Source of the DNA: Vibrio splendidus
GTDB taxonomy: Bacteria > Pseudomonadota > Gammaproteobacteria > Enterobacterales > Vibrionaceae
DNA: 64,000 nucleotides
Assembly (NCBI RefSeq): GCF_001557875.1
Contig: NZ_LNRF01000001.1
Coordinates: forward strand, 1,054,001-1,118,000
Direction: 5' to 3'
A program made the position numbers and the translations under genes. The notes below the pieces were generated by a model, which was not told the DNA's origin, did not search any database, and saw only the letters and a program-made list of their open reading frames with translations. This document shows positions 17,713 to 27,087 of this stretch, in pieces (position 1 is the stretch's first letter; each line of letters starts with the position of its first letter).

Positions 17713-18895
17713 ACTTTTATTGGGCACTGCCGCTGCTCTTGTTCCTTGCTTAACTAATGCGGCTGGATTTCAACTTAACGCGCAGTCAGCAACGGGGTTA
17801 GGTCGTGCATTTGCCGGTGATGCAGTGATGGCAGATAGCGCTGTGATTGTTGCTAAGAACAGTGCTGCGATGGCTTACATCGAGCAACCAACACTCTCTG
17901 TCGGCGCTATCTATATCGAGAGTGGTATTGATGTGTCTAGTGTTAGCTACACACCAATGATTGGTGATACTGAAATGTTAGATGACCAATCATTAGACGC
18001 AGGGACATTAGTTCCGAACATTCATTATGTGCATCCTATCGAAGGTTCTAAGTTCACTCTGGGCGCAACAGTCCATTCCAATTTCGGTACTGATGTTGAG
18101 TTTGACGAGTCGTTCGAAGCGGATGAGTTTGGAGGAAAAACGGCGCTTTCCAGTATCAATGTTGGCTTCGCTGTGGCTTATGAGTTGTCTGAAAAAATCA
18201 ATTTGGGCGCAGGGCTAGATGTTATTTACGGTGAGGGTGAAATATACCGCCAAAACTTGTTAAACGTAGATGCCGATGGTTTCGGTTTGGGGGCTAACGT
18301 TGGTGCGACCTACCAAGTTAATGAACATAACAAGTTTGGTATTACTTACCGTTACAGCCCAGATATTGAAGTGGAAGGTGACATTACCAAAGGTGGTGTC
18401 CCTGCCGACAAGATGAATGTTCCGTTACCAGACACTCTAGAGTTTTCCGGATGGCACCAACTCAACGAACAGTGGGCTTTCCACTACAGCCTGCAGTGGG
18501 TGAACTGGTCTGAATTTGACTCGCTAACATCTAACTCATATGACGATTCGATCAAAGAGTACCAGTGGAAAGATGCAGGACATGTTTCTGTCGGTGGTAC
18601 ATACATCATGTCCAAAGACATCGTTCTACGAGCGGGTTACATGTACGACATTTCCCCAACTGACGAACTCACATCGTTATCAATTCCTGATGTTAACCGT
18701 CATTGGTTCACAGTCGGAGGGACATATAACTTCACGGCCGCCAGTTCTGTGGACATTGGTGTCGGATTTATCGTCGGAGAATCACAAGATATTGACGAAA
18801 GCCTGACGACGATCCCAGGAACGAGTTCCAATATAACTGCTGATGTGACTGCCGATGCTCTCTTACTCGGTGTTCAGTATCAGCATCGTTTTTAA
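17702..18895 (+). CDS. fadL: FadL-type outer-membrane long-chain fatty acid channel
   Basis: FadL moves long-chain fatty acids across the outer membrane. The 397-aa precursor has a signal peptide (LLLGTAAALVPCLTNA) followed by AGFQLNAQSATGLGRAFAGDA, which matches the N-terminal hatch motif of FadL. The remainder is alternating beta-strand pattern ending in QYQHRF with a C-terminal Phe, as expected for a 14-strand barrel. It overlaps volA by 11 bases; fatty acids released by VolA would be imported here. A terminator follows 60 bases later. Confidence 0.9.
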   Translation: MKNKLLLGTAAALVPCLTNAAGFQLNAQSATGLGRAFAGDAVMADSAVIVAKNSAAMAYIEQPTLSVGAIYIESGIDVSSVSYTPMIGDTEMLDDQSLDAGTLVPNIHYVHPIEGSKFTLGATVHSNFGTDVEFDESFEADEFGGKTALSSINVGFAVAYELSEKINLGAGLDVIYGEGEIYRQNLLNVDADGFGLGANVGATYQVNEHNKFGITYRYSPDIEVEGDITKGGVPADKMNVPLPDTLEFSGWHQLNEQWAFHYSLQWVNWSEFDSLTSNSYDDSIKEYQWKDAGHVSVGGTYIMSKDIVLRAGYMYDISPTDELTSLSIPDVNRHWFTVGGTYNFTAASSVDIGVGFIVGESQDIDESLTTIPGTSSNITADVTADALLLGVQYQHRF

Positions 18896-18953
18896 CTTTA
18901 ACTTTTACTTTGGAGTTCAGAACGTAAAAATTTAGGAATCATATAAAAATTGC

Positions 18954-18978
18954 AGGGCTCGACAGTGAGTTGAGCCCT
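18954..18978 (+). terminator. terminator after fadL
   Basis: AGGGCTC (18954-18960) pairs with GAGCCCT (18972-18978), followed by TTTTCTC. It ends the volA-fadL transcript. Confidence 0.78.
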
Positions 18979-19095
18979 TTTCTCATTATTAGCTGTTTTA
19001 GCATTATTTAAATAGCTGGAAGCTCATTAAGTAAGAAATAGCTGCTTAGAAAAACGTTTTAATTCAGACGAATTCAACGGTTATGGTTATTAAAA

Positions 19096-20433
19096 ATGAA
19101 ATTTACAAAGCTTAGTAAAACAATCTGTTTGGCACTGTTCGCCTTACATATCTCTCCATCGTTTGCCCAAGACTCAAACTTGATTCCTGTGACTATCGAA
19201 AAAGCTCACAAACAAGCATTCACTTCTTCAATCAACGAGGTAGGTAAAATCAGGGCAACGGATTCTGCTGCATTGACATTTAGTGCTTCCGACAAAATTC
19301 TCAACATCCATTTCAAAGATGGAGATTCAGTTAAAAAAGGCGAACTGATCGCTCAGCTGGACAATACCAAAGCGAAAGCCGATTTAGACAAAGCAAGAAG
19401 CTCTCTAGCGTTAGCAAAGTCAAAATTAAAGCGAGTACAAGAATTACTAAAGAAACAGCCCGACTCTATGTCTCAGCAAGATGTAGAAGAACTGGGAGAA
19501 CAGGCGAATCTAGCCGCAGCTGATTTCCGTCAGAAAGAAGCGCTGATGAATGACTATTTATTGGTTGCGCCATTTGATGGACAGTTAACTAATTTTACCC
19601 ACTCTGTGGGCAGTAAGATTGATAGCGCAACTGCGTTGGTGAGCTTAATCAAACTCGATCCTGTCGAAGTTCAGTATTCGATTGGCCAGTCGGATTTAGG
19701 AAACGCAAAGCTTGGGCAGAATGTTTCCATCCAAGTTGATGCATTTGTCGATGAAGCGTTTTCTGGCGTAGTGGATTACATTGCGCCAGCGGTGGACGAG
19801 AGCTCAGGCCGTGTAGAAGTGCACGCGCACGTGACTAACCCAGAACATCGCTTAGTTCCGGGTATGTTTGCCAAAGTAAGTCAGATGACAAGCGAAGATT
19901 CAACACAGATGGTGGTTTCTCAAAACTCCGTTCAAGCAAAAGATGCAGAGCGCTTTGTTTGGGTCGTGAATGGTGAAAAAATCGAGCAACGCGTTGTCGA
20001 ATTAGGCGTGAATACTAACGATGGTTACGTTGTTGTCGAGAAAGGCTTGAAGCTGGGTGATAACGTCGTTGTGACGGGACAACAGAGCCTTAAGAAAGCG
20101 TCGTTAGTTAAGGTCATGAACCCAAATGCTGAACAGAAAACCGTTGAGCTAATAACGGAACCGGCAAGCAAAGAGAACATTCAGCAGACCGCTGAGCCTA
20201 AAGTAGAAAAGACCGCAACATACGTGGGCGAACCACATCCGATTGAGCTTTCGGTTGATTGGACGGAGGCATCGAAAGGTGTAGACGAAGCGGTCAACGC
20301 AAACAGCGAGCAAGCAGAGACGAGTGCGACTGTTGAGCAATCATCGAGCGAAAGACAAAGCAAGGAAACTCACAGCAAAGAAACATTAAGCAAGGAAGCT
20401 GCAACGAAGGAGAATCTGAATGAAGCTTCCTGA
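19096..20433 (+). CDS. RND efflux periplasmic adaptor (membrane fusion protein)
   Basis: The adaptor links an inner-membrane RND pump to an outer-membrane channel, probably TolC. The 445-aa protein has a signal peptide (LALFALHISPSFA), a lipoyl/barrel-sandwich segment (FKDGDSVKKGELIAQLDNTKAKADL), a coiled-coil hairpin (about residues 90-150), the matching second lipoyl half (APFDGQLTNF), and a beta-barrel domain. After about residue 345 there is an unusual tail of some 100 residues rich in Glu, Ser, Lys and Thr, with repeated SKE-type units near the end (SKETHSKETLSKEAATKE). It overlaps the pump gene by 14 bases. Vibrio species have several such systems, so I give no symbol. Confidence 0.88.
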   Translation: MKFTKLSKTICLALFALHISPSFAQDSNLIPVTIEKAHKQAFTSSINEVGKIRATDSAALTFSASDKILNIHFKDGDSVKKGELIAQLDNTKAKADLDKARSSLALAKSKLKRVQELLKKQPDSMSQQDVEELGEQANLAAADFRQKEALMNDYLLVAPFDGQLTNFTHSVGSKIDSATALVSLIKLDPVEVQYSIGQSDLGNAKLGQNVSIQVDAFVDEAFSGVVDYIAPAVDESSGRVEVHAHVTNPEHRLVPGMFAKVSQMTSEDSTQMVVSQNSVQAKDAERFVWVVNGEKIEQRVVELGVNTNDGYVVVEKGLKLGDNVVVTGQQSLKKASLVKVMNPNAEQKTVELITEPASKENIQQTAEPKVEKTATYVGEPHPIELSVDWTEASKGVDEAVNANSEQAETSATVEQSSSERQSKETHSKETLSKEAATKENLNEAS

Positions 20434-23400
20434 GATTTGTATCAAGCACCCTGTGTTTGCGTCCGTTCTGAGCATCACCATTGTTTTGCTTGGGCTTTTG
20501 TCGTTTCAAAAACTCTCAATTCAGTACTTTCCAGAACACAAAACACCTTCAGCAACGGTGACCGCTGCTATCAATGGCGCTAGTGCTGAGTTCATGTCGC
20601 GCAATGTGGCAGATAAGCTCATCACCGCTGCAACGGGCCTCGACAGCGTGAAAACCATGACGACGGACTGTCAGGAAGGCACGTGTAATCTAAAAATCAT
20701 CTTTGAAGATGACATTAATGACGTCGAATACACCAGCTTGATGAACAACCTGCGCAGCAGCGTCGAAGCGATTGGTGATTTCCCGCCGAGCATGACGGAT
20801 AAGCCAACGGTAACGGATGACTCTTCTGACACCAGTATGCCGAGTAACATCATCACGTTTGTGAATACTGGCAAGATGTCTAAGCAAGACATGTACGACT
20901 ACATTAGCCAACAAGTCGTGCCTCAATTTAAGCACATCCAAGGTGTGGGTGGCATTTGGGGGCCGTATGGTGGTAGTGAGAAGGCGGTGCGTGTTTGGTT
21001 GCAACCGGATCGCATGATGGCGCTCAATATGAGTGCATCAGACGTGGTTGGAACATTAAGCTCATACAACGCAACGTTTACCGCAGGTACAATCAAGGGG
21101 CAGGTCCGAGATTTCTCCATCAACCCAGTAAACCAAGTAACCAGCGTTGATGATGTACGAGACTTGGTGGTTCGTGTTGATAACAGCAAGATCATTCGTA
21201 TAGGTGATATTGCTGAAGTCAAAATGGGTGAGGAGAGCCTTACGCCGAGTATTCTTCGTGTTGATGACAACCTAGCAATGTCGATTCAGGTGTTGCCACT
21301 GAAAAGTGAAAACCCAGTCACAGTTGCGAATAAAGTTAAGAAACAAATTGATCTGATTCAGCCTCAGTTGCCAGAAGGCATTGAGATGAAGATGGTTTAT
21401 AACCAAGCGGATTTCATTAAAACGGCAATTGACGAAGGCTTCATGACTTTAGTTGAAGCGATTGTGCTGGTTTCAGCGGTTGTGGTTCTGTTCCTTGGCT
21501 CTTTTCGAGTTGCTTCAATTCCGATCATCACCATCCCGGTGTGTGTGATAGGCGTATTTGCAGTCATGCATTTACTTGGATTTAGCATCAACGTACTGAC
21601 GATTCTGGCTATCATTCTCGCCATTGGTTTGGTGGTTGATGATGCGATTGTTGTGGCTGAAAACTGCTACCGTCATATCGAAGAGGGTGAAACGCCGTTC
21701 AATGCTGCAATTAAAGGGTGTCGAGAGATAGTCTTTCCAGTGATTGCGATGACGCTGACTTTGGCGGTTGTTTACTTACCAATTGGCTTGATGGCAGGCC
21801 TAACCGCCGATCTATTCAGGCAGTTCGCGTTCACGCTTGCAGCAGCGGTGATCATCTCTGGGTTTGTGGCGTTAACACTCTCACCAATGATGAGTGCTTA
21901 CTTAATGAAGCCAGTATCAACTCCGGCGAAGTGGTATCAAAAGGTTGATGCGAAACTGAATGTGTTATCGGATTTATACACCAAAGAGCTAGGCAAATGG
22001 TTTGATCGTAAGGCTCTGATGAGTGGTATAGCTTTAGTGCTGATCGCTTTATCTGCCTTAGCGGTTTGGAAAATGCCTAAAGTGTTACTTCCAACGGAAG
22101 ATACCGGTTTTGTTGAAGTGACTTCTACGCCACCAACAGGTGTTGGTCGTCAGTACCATCTAGATAACAACGAACAACTTAACAGCGTGTTCAAAGGAGA
22201 TAGTTCAGTAGAAGCGAACTTATCTTACATTGAAGGTACACCGACCAATCACGTTTTATTGAAACCGTGGGGTGAACGTGACCAGTCAGCGGATGAATTA
22301 GTTAACGAGTTTATCGCTAAAGCACAAAGTTCGGTCTCTGCTTACGGTATGTCTTTCAAGGTTCGCTCTGCAGATAACTTGAACATCGCTACCAACATGA
22401 TCCTAGAACTGACCACGGTTAACCGTGATACCACTGTGCTGTCTGAAACTGCGAGCGAAGTCGTTAAGTTGCTTGAGGATTACGAGGGCATGACCAACAT
22501 TAAGAACTCAATGTTGCGTGACCAATTACGTTACGACTTGTCGATTGACCGAAATGCGATTGTATTGTCTGGTGTTGATTACGGTAACGTAACCAATGCG
22601 TTATCGACGTTCCTTGGTTCTGTTAAAGCGGCAGATTTGCAAGCGGACGACGGTTATACATACCCAATTCAAGTTCAAGTGAACCGAAGTGACCTTGGTG
22701 ATTTCAAGGTGCTCGATAAGCTGTATGTGGATTCACAGTCAGGTCAAAGGCTGCCTTTGTCTCAGTTTGTATCCATCAAACAAGTGACATCGGAATCTAA
22801 CTTCAAGACGTTCATGGGTAAAGACAGCGCTGAAATCACCGCGGACTTGATGCCCGGATATACGGCGAGCGACGTGAAGGCATACATTGATGATACGGTA
22901 CCAAGCCTGTTGAAACCTGCTCAGAGCTACGAGTTCAATGGCATCGTTAAAGACCTGATTGATTCAACCGCGGGCGCACAAGTTCTGTTCGTATTGGCGT
23001 TGATTTTTATCTTCTTGATCTTGGCGGCGCAGTTTGAAAGCTTTGTCGACCCGATGATCATCTTGCTGACCGTTCCACTGTGTATTGTGGGCGCTACATT
23101 GACGCTTTCGGTATTTGGTCAAAGCCTCAACATCTACTCGAAGATAGGATTGCTGACACTGGTTGGCCTCGTGACCAAACACGGTATTTTGCTGGTGGAG
23201 TTTGCCAACGAGAAACGCAAATCTGGCGCGAGTGCCAAAGAAGCGGCGATCAGCAGTGCGCGTTCAAGGTTACGCCCAATCCTGATGACCTCACTGACGA
23301 TGATCCTCGGTTCATTGCCATTGGCATTGGCGGATGGCCCGGGTTCCTTAGGTCGAATCAATATTGGTTTGGTGTTAGTTGGAGGTTTGACTGCCGGAAC

Positions 23401-23497
23401 CTTCTTCTCACTGTTCTTAGTGCCAGTGGCTTACGTTGGTATGGCGAATTTAAAGCAAATGGATGTGCTGACTCGGTTAAGAACCAAAACAGCGTAG
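20420..23497 (+). CDS. RND family efflux permease
   Basis: This 1025-aa inner-membrane pump exports drugs or other amphiphiles using the proton gradient. Residues 10-30 form the first membrane helix, followed by a large periplasmic porter domain and a helix bundle with the proton-relay motif LAIGLVVDDAIVVAENCYRH (two adjacent Asp). A second periplasmic domain and the last helices (LFVLALIFIFLILAAQF, GLLTLVGLVTKHGILLVEFAN, ARSRLRPILMTSL) complete the duplicated RND plan. The length is typical of HAE-type pumps. No outer-membrane factor gene is next to it. Confidence 0.92.
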   Translation: MKLPEICIKHPVFASVLSITIVLLGLLSFQKLSIQYFPEHKTPSATVTAAINGASAEFMSRNVADKLITAATGLDSVKTMTTDCQEGTCNLKIIFEDDINDVEYTSLMNNLRSSVEAIGDFPPSMTDKPTVTDDSSDTSMPSNIITFVNTGKMSKQDMYDYISQQVVPQFKHIQGVGGIWGPYGGSEKAVRVWLQPDRMMALNMSASDVVGTLSSYNATFTAGTIKGQVRDFSINPVNQVTSVDDVRDLVVRVDNSKIIRIGDIAEVKMGEESLTPSILRVDDNLAMSIQVLPLKSENPVTVANKVKKQIDLIQPQLPEGIEMKMVYNQADFIKTAIDEGFMTLVEAIVLVSAVVVLFLGSFRVASIPIITIPVCVIGVFAVMHLLGFSINVLTILAIILAIGLVVDDAIVVAENCYRHIEEGETPFNAAIKGCREIVFPVIAMTLTLAVVYLPIGLMAGLTADLFRQFAFTLAAAVIISGFVALTLSPMMSAYLMKPVSTPAKWYQKVDAKLNVLSDLYTKELGKWFDRKALMSGIALVLIALSALAVWKMPKVLLPTEDTGFVEVTSTPPTGVGRQYHLDNNEQLNSVFKGDSSVEANLSYIEGTPTNHVLLKPWGERDQSADELVNEFIAKAQSSVSAYGMSFKVRSADNLNIATNMILELTTVNRDTTVLSETASEVVKLLEDYEGMTNIKNSMLRDQLRYDLSIDRNAIVLSGVDYGNVTNALSTFLGSVKAADLQADDGYTYPIQVQVNRSDLGDFKVLDKLYVDSQSGQRLPLSQFVSIKQVTSESNFKTFMGKDSAEITADLMPGYTASDVKAYIDDTVPSLLKPAQSYEFNGIVKDLIDSTAGAQVLFVLALIFIFLILAAQFESFVDPMIILLTVPLCIVGATLTLSVFGQSLNIYSKIGLLTLVGLVTKHGILLVEFANEKRKSGASAKEAAISSARSRLRPILMTSLTMILGSLPLALADGPGSLGRINIGLVLVGGLTAGTFFSLFLVPVAYVGMANLKQMDVLTRLRTKTA

Positions 23498-23527
23498 CGA
23501 GATGCTTTAGATTTAACTAGATACTTC

Positions 23528-23550
23528 AAGGCCCTCATTGTGAGGGCCTT
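23528..23550 (+). terminator. terminator after RND operon
   Basis: AAGGCCCTCA (23528-23537) pairs perfectly with TGAGGGCCTT (23541-23550) around a TTG loop, followed by TTGC. It lies between convergent genes and may act on both strands. Confidence 0.85.
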
Positions 23551-23594
23551 TTGCTATTGTGGGCTATATTAAGTGAGGAAAGCGGTGAGGGCGG

Positions 23595-24479
23595 TTAGAA
23601 GTCGTAGTTTAGATTCATTGAGCTGTAGATTTCGGCGTTACTTTGGTCAGATGCAACAGTGGTGTTGTAGATATATTCGGTATCAAAAGTAAGAGCCAAA
23701 TTGCCCATCAAGATATTCTTTAGATAGCCTTTGAGGTTGTAATTGGTGTTCTCTTCACCGTAAGCCATATTTACTGTAGTGCCCATGGAAAATGTATCTG
23801 TAAGCGTCAGAGAACCATCAATACTGGCATTGACGATCAGTTCATAGTTCTCTTTGTTCGAAAACTCTTCATCGGAGGATTGGCGTTGACTGATTCGGTA
23901 ACCCGGGCCAGCAGAGCCTTGAAGTTTAATTCTTTCAGTATCATAAAAGTGGCGCCCCAATCCTGTAGCCGTTATGAATTGTTTACGATAAGTACCAAAG
24001 TGGTCGTGTTCAAAACGTGTTGTCGCGACCAAATAGGTGACTTCGTTTAAGTCATAGCTTATGCCATAGTTGGTGGTATAGCGATTGGTGCCGTCTTCAT
24101 CGTTTTCAGCATCAGTATAGTAGGTGTCAAACTGAACTCGTTGGCCCCAGTTCTCTTTTTTGTATCCAACAGAGATTCCAGAGTTGATCGACAAAGATGA
24201 GCTGGTGTTTTGTGAGTATATAAAACCGAGCTTGGTCAAGGTTGTGAAGGGGGATTCTTCAGCTTCTTCTTGTAACTCAGAGCCCTCGCTTAATACGATT
24301 TCATCCTTGAGTTCCACTTCTTCAACCTCTTCTGAGAATAAGGGCACAGAGAAAACGATTAGAACTAAAGGTAGCTTTGCTAGGGATCGTGTGGATGAAA
24401 CTGTGCTTGTTAATGGGCGCGTTGTTTGTGAGATAGCGTGTGTCGACATAATGGTTTGGTACATAAAGTGATTGAACAC
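23595..24479 (-). CDS. DUF481-type outer-membrane beta-barrel protein
   Basis: The protein has an N-terminal hydrophobic stretch (LAKLPLVLIVFSVPLFS) preceded by a 30-residue Ser/Thr-rich segment, then a very acidic linker (EEVEEVELKDEI), then alternating beta-strands ending in NLNYDF with a terminal Phe. This pattern fits the DUF481 salt-stress-induced outer-membrane family. The start is uncertain: the longest reading uses GTG at 24479 and gives 294 aa, and ATG codons at 24464 and 24449 are alternatives. None has a good ribosome site. No partner gene is adjacent; the function is unknown. Confidence 0.7.
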   Translation of the reverse strand: MFNHFMYQTIMSTHAISQTTRPLTSTVSSTRSLAKLPLVLIVFSVPLFSEEVEEVELKDEIVLSEGSELQEEAEESPFTTLTKLGFIYSQNTSSSLSINSGISVGYKKENWGQRVQFDTYYTDAENDEDGTNRYTTNYGISYDLNEVTYLVATTRFEHDHFGTYRKQFITATGLGRHFYDTERIKLQGSAGPGYRISQRQSSDEEFSNKENYELIVNASIDGSLTLTDTFSMGTTVNMAYGEENTNYNLKGYLKNILMGNLALTFDTEYIYNTTVASDQSNAEIYSSMNLNYDF

Positions 24480-24943
24480 GACGAACTAAGTGTTAGTCGT
24501 GATGAGTAGTCAGTGATCGAATCGAACCGTTGGTATTGCCGGTGCAGCTTTCATCGTTATCGACTCCCAATTCATTTTTGGAGTCGGAATGGTATGCACG
24601 GATTGGATTAAGTGTAGGTGCTGATTGAATAAGCTTACTTCACTTACAGCGCCCTCAAGTTGTTTGTTATTCATCTACATTCCTGTCGGCTGTTGTTCTT
24701 TGTCGCTTAGTTTATGGTCAAAGCGCGCGAACAGTATTTAAATGAATGTGAATGATCTTTCGTGAGGTTGCTTGATATTCGTTTAGGAATATTTCGATTG
24801 TGGATAGGTTAGGCTCTGTTTATGAGGGAGGAAGTGGCACATCGAGGCGGGTGCAAAATGAACTCGAAAAAGCATGACAGGCAAGAAAAGCGAAACCCTG
24901 CGATCAGAGCAGGGTTTTTATTGAATCAGTACTGAGTGACTGG
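24480..24943. other. intergenic region with hairpin at 24893-24917
   Basis: This 464-base stretch has no convincing gene on either strand. It contains the promoter of the DUF481 gene and, at 24893-24917, a stem (AAACCCTGC with GCAGGGTTT, loop of 7) followed by TTATTG on the plus strand and by TTTCGCTTTTC on the minus strand. The hairpin probably ends the minus-strand gene at 24944. Short repeats at 24565-24591 (GACTCC with GGAGTC) are too weak to name. Confidence 0.5.
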
Positions 24944-25234
24944 TTAAGCAATGTGCGTCATTTTGTTAAGCACAAAGGTTTCAATACTACCTTCGGTCGC
25001 AGCCATGTAGTCAGCGATGTGTTGGCTCGCTAAGTGTTTCTCTAGATGAGCTTCAGACTCCCAGTTTTCATGAAAAACGAAGTGAGCCGGATTATCGTTA
25101 TCTTGGTGTAGATCGTAGTTAATACAGCCATCTTCAACACGGGTTTTATCGACCAATTTAATCATCTCGGATTTAACTAACTCAATCTTACTTCCTTTAG
25201 AGACGATTGTTGCAATAATGGTTAGCTTACTCAT
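24944..25234 (-). CDS. antibiotic biosynthesis monooxygenase (ABM) domain protein
   Basis: The 96-aa protein is a single ABM/YgiN-like ferredoxin-fold domain. It has the typical order: an N-terminal strand (KLTIIATIVSK), a helix with KSEMIKLVDKTRVEDGCINYDLHQ, the strand HFVFHENWES, and a helix with LEKHLASQHIADYM. Such small cytoplasmic enzymes act on quinols or related aromatics, but the substrate cannot be read from sequence. It stands alone between two hairpins. Confidence 0.82.
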   Translation of the reverse strand: MSKLTIIATIVSKGSKIELVKSEMIKLVDKTRVEDGCINYDLHQDNDNPAHFVFHENWESEAHLEKHLASQHIADYMAATEGSIETFVLNKMTHIA

Positions 25235-25392
25235 TCTAATTCCTTGGTTTTTAACTCAATAAGTGCAAGTAATATAAGTATAAATTCAGATTGAAGAAAG
25301 AGTTCTGAAATCCAATAACTATGGTTCTTGGTATCCACAATACAAATTCGAGAGCATAACGCTGGTGACAATCGGTTAAGCTTATTAAAAAA

Positions 25393-25414
25393 GCCCTCAT
25401 AGTAATATGAGGGC
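25393..25414 (-). terminator. terminator of the EEP-family lipoprotein gene
   Basis: GCCCTCAT (25393-25400) and ATGAGGGC (25407-25414) form a perfect stem. On the minus strand it is followed by a run of six T. It lies 24 bases after the stop of the gene at 25438. Confidence 0.87.
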
Positions 25415-25437
25415 CTCTTAGGTCTCAATTGAATGGA

Positions 25438-26808
25438 TTAGTTACTGAAATCAGCCTTGACCCAAACCATACGGTGATCTGAAGAAACATCCTTTCCATT
25501 ACCATAATCACCAATTCGTGAGTCATTGAATAGCTTACGTCCTTCTTCATAAGAAGCGGCCCAGTAAACACCAGAATCAACGATGTTAAGTGTTGCTGAA
25601 GGTAGTGCGTAATCTACAGCAAGTCCAAATGTCGAAGTGATACGGTTCGGCTGTGGGTGAGACGATGATTTATCTACCGCATGTTCAGCGGCACCGTAAC
25701 TTGTTGGGTACAAGCTGCCATTGGTGACATCTTGGTTAACTAATGCATCATTGTGCAAGTCCTGCATTACAGAACTAATACCGTCGCCATCTACTGGGTC
25801 TAGGTTTTGATCGCCCATCATGACAAAGTGTTTACCTTGCTCTAAGCCGCCAGTTTTTCCTGAGTCGTCATAGATGAATGATTTGTTTTGGATGTACTGG
25901 TGCCAGAAGTCGACTTCTGCTGCGTTTTGTTGGATGTTTTTACCTACATCGAAAGCGGGTGGAGTAGGGTGTGACATTAATAAGTGAACGGTTTCTGTAC
26001 CATCTTTGGTAGGGATTAGGATTGGTGCATCAACGTGGTTCTTTGAAGACAAACGAACTTCTTTCCACTCTTCAGCTGAGTACCATTCATCGCCGCAGTT
26101 CATGCCTGCAGGGATCGTATTTGAACCATCACAAACAGTGATTGTTGGGATAGTTGCTCCTTCAAGATCTTTCCATTTGAACTCTTGAAATGTACGAGTA
26201 TTGGCAGTGTCTATCTCATATTTAGACATCAGAGCAAACGCGTATTGACCATGGTAGAAACCGAAGCCCCATGCATCTCCTGGCAGTGTTCCAGCGTTAC
26301 CATCATTATCTAAATCAAAACCAAACTCGTTCAGTAAACCTGTATTGGTAGAATAGCTTTCAAAGTATGGGTATGAAATTGGCTCTAGGTTCGTGTCGCC
26401 ACCTGCACCTTCAATACTTTGAGCAACAGAAAGGTAGTTTTTTTGAAAACCTTCAAGCGCTGATTTATCAGCACCTGTTCCGTCATTGTTAAACTCAGCC
26501 ATCATAAGCACATCAGGACGATTCTTTTGAATCACAGCAGCGACGTTGCGGATCTGAATAACTTTTGCTGCCTTTTCTTTGTCAGCGGCGCTAATTGTAT
26601 TGTCCAAATAATCGGACACCAACGTCGCTTGAACGCTAGGTTCGATTTGCATTTCAGTGACGAGATCTTGAAAGGTTGCGCGGTCAAATGACAAGTTATA
26701 GGTAGCGATCTTAACTTCTTCAGGTTGAACGTAATCCGTGTCGTTGCTGCAACCAATTAAAAGTGCAGAAGAGATGGCGAAAGCGATAGATGTTTTTAAC
26801 AATTTCAT
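25438..26808 (-). CDS. endonuclease/exonuclease/phosphatase family lipoprotein
   Basis: The 456-aa protein has a lipoprotein signal (AFAISSALLIGC, lipobox LIGC), so it is anchored in the cell envelope. The EEP fold is shown by the opening strand KIATYNLSFDR, the metal-binding Glu in VLMMAEFNN, the catalytic MMGDQNLDP, and the terminal SSDHRMVWV with the conserved Asp-His. This suggests a periplasmic or surface phosphodiesterase or phosphatase, perhaps for phosphate scavenging. The substrate is unknown. A T-rich terminator follows. Confidence 0.85.
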   Translation of the reverse strand: MKLLKTSIAFAISSALLIGCSNDTDYVQPEEVKIATYNLSFDRATFQDLVTEMQIEPSVQATLVSDYLDNTISAADKEKAAKVIQIRNVAAVIQKNRPDVLMMAEFNNDGTGADKSALEGFQKNYLSVAQSIEGAGGDTNLEPISYPYFESYSTNTGLLNEFGFDLDNDGNAGTLPGDAWGFGFYHGQYAFALMSKYEIDTANTRTFQEFKWKDLEGATIPTITVCDGSNTIPAGMNCGDEWYSAEEWKEVRLSSKNHVDAPILIPTKDGTETVHLLMSHPTPPAFDVGKNIQQNAAEVDFWHQYIQNKSFIYDDSGKTGGLEQGKHFVMMGDQNLDPVDGDGISSVMQDLHNDALVNQDVTNGSLYPTSYGAAEHAVDKSSSHPQPNRITSTFGLAVDYALPSATLNIVDSGVYWAASYEEGRKLFNDSRIGDYGNGKDVSSDHRMVWVKADFSN

Positions 26809-27009
26809 AAAATGGGTCCGCTAATTGCTGAAAGAATTTTGGGACGCGCATATTATGGGATGGATATCGTTCTGTAAGTGATATTTGTCACAGCTAATTA
26901 TATATGTTGACACCTTGTTGCATTAAAAGTGTGACATTTGGAACTAGTATCTGTTATTAGAATAAATACTTAAATTTCATGAATTTAATTAGATCTGTGA
27001 AATAAAAAA

Positions 27010-27031
27010 GCCCTCATGGCAAGATGAGGGC
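27010..27031 (-). terminator. terminator of the desaturase gene
   Basis: GCCCTCAT (27010-27017) pairs with ATGAGGGC (27024-27031); on the minus strand a run of six T follows. The stem sequence is identical to that at 25393-25414, so these two neighbouring genes share the same terminator stem. Confidence 0.87.
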
Positions 27032-27087
27032 TTCTGAATGAGAAATAAACAGACTTGTTATTGGTGTGTTAGGCGTACTACACCACC

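Noticed and set aside
25231..25428. 65-codon minus-strand reading frame upstream of the ABM-domain gene
   Set aside because: It runs through the terminator stem at 25393-25414, has no ribosome site and no recognisable protein pattern.
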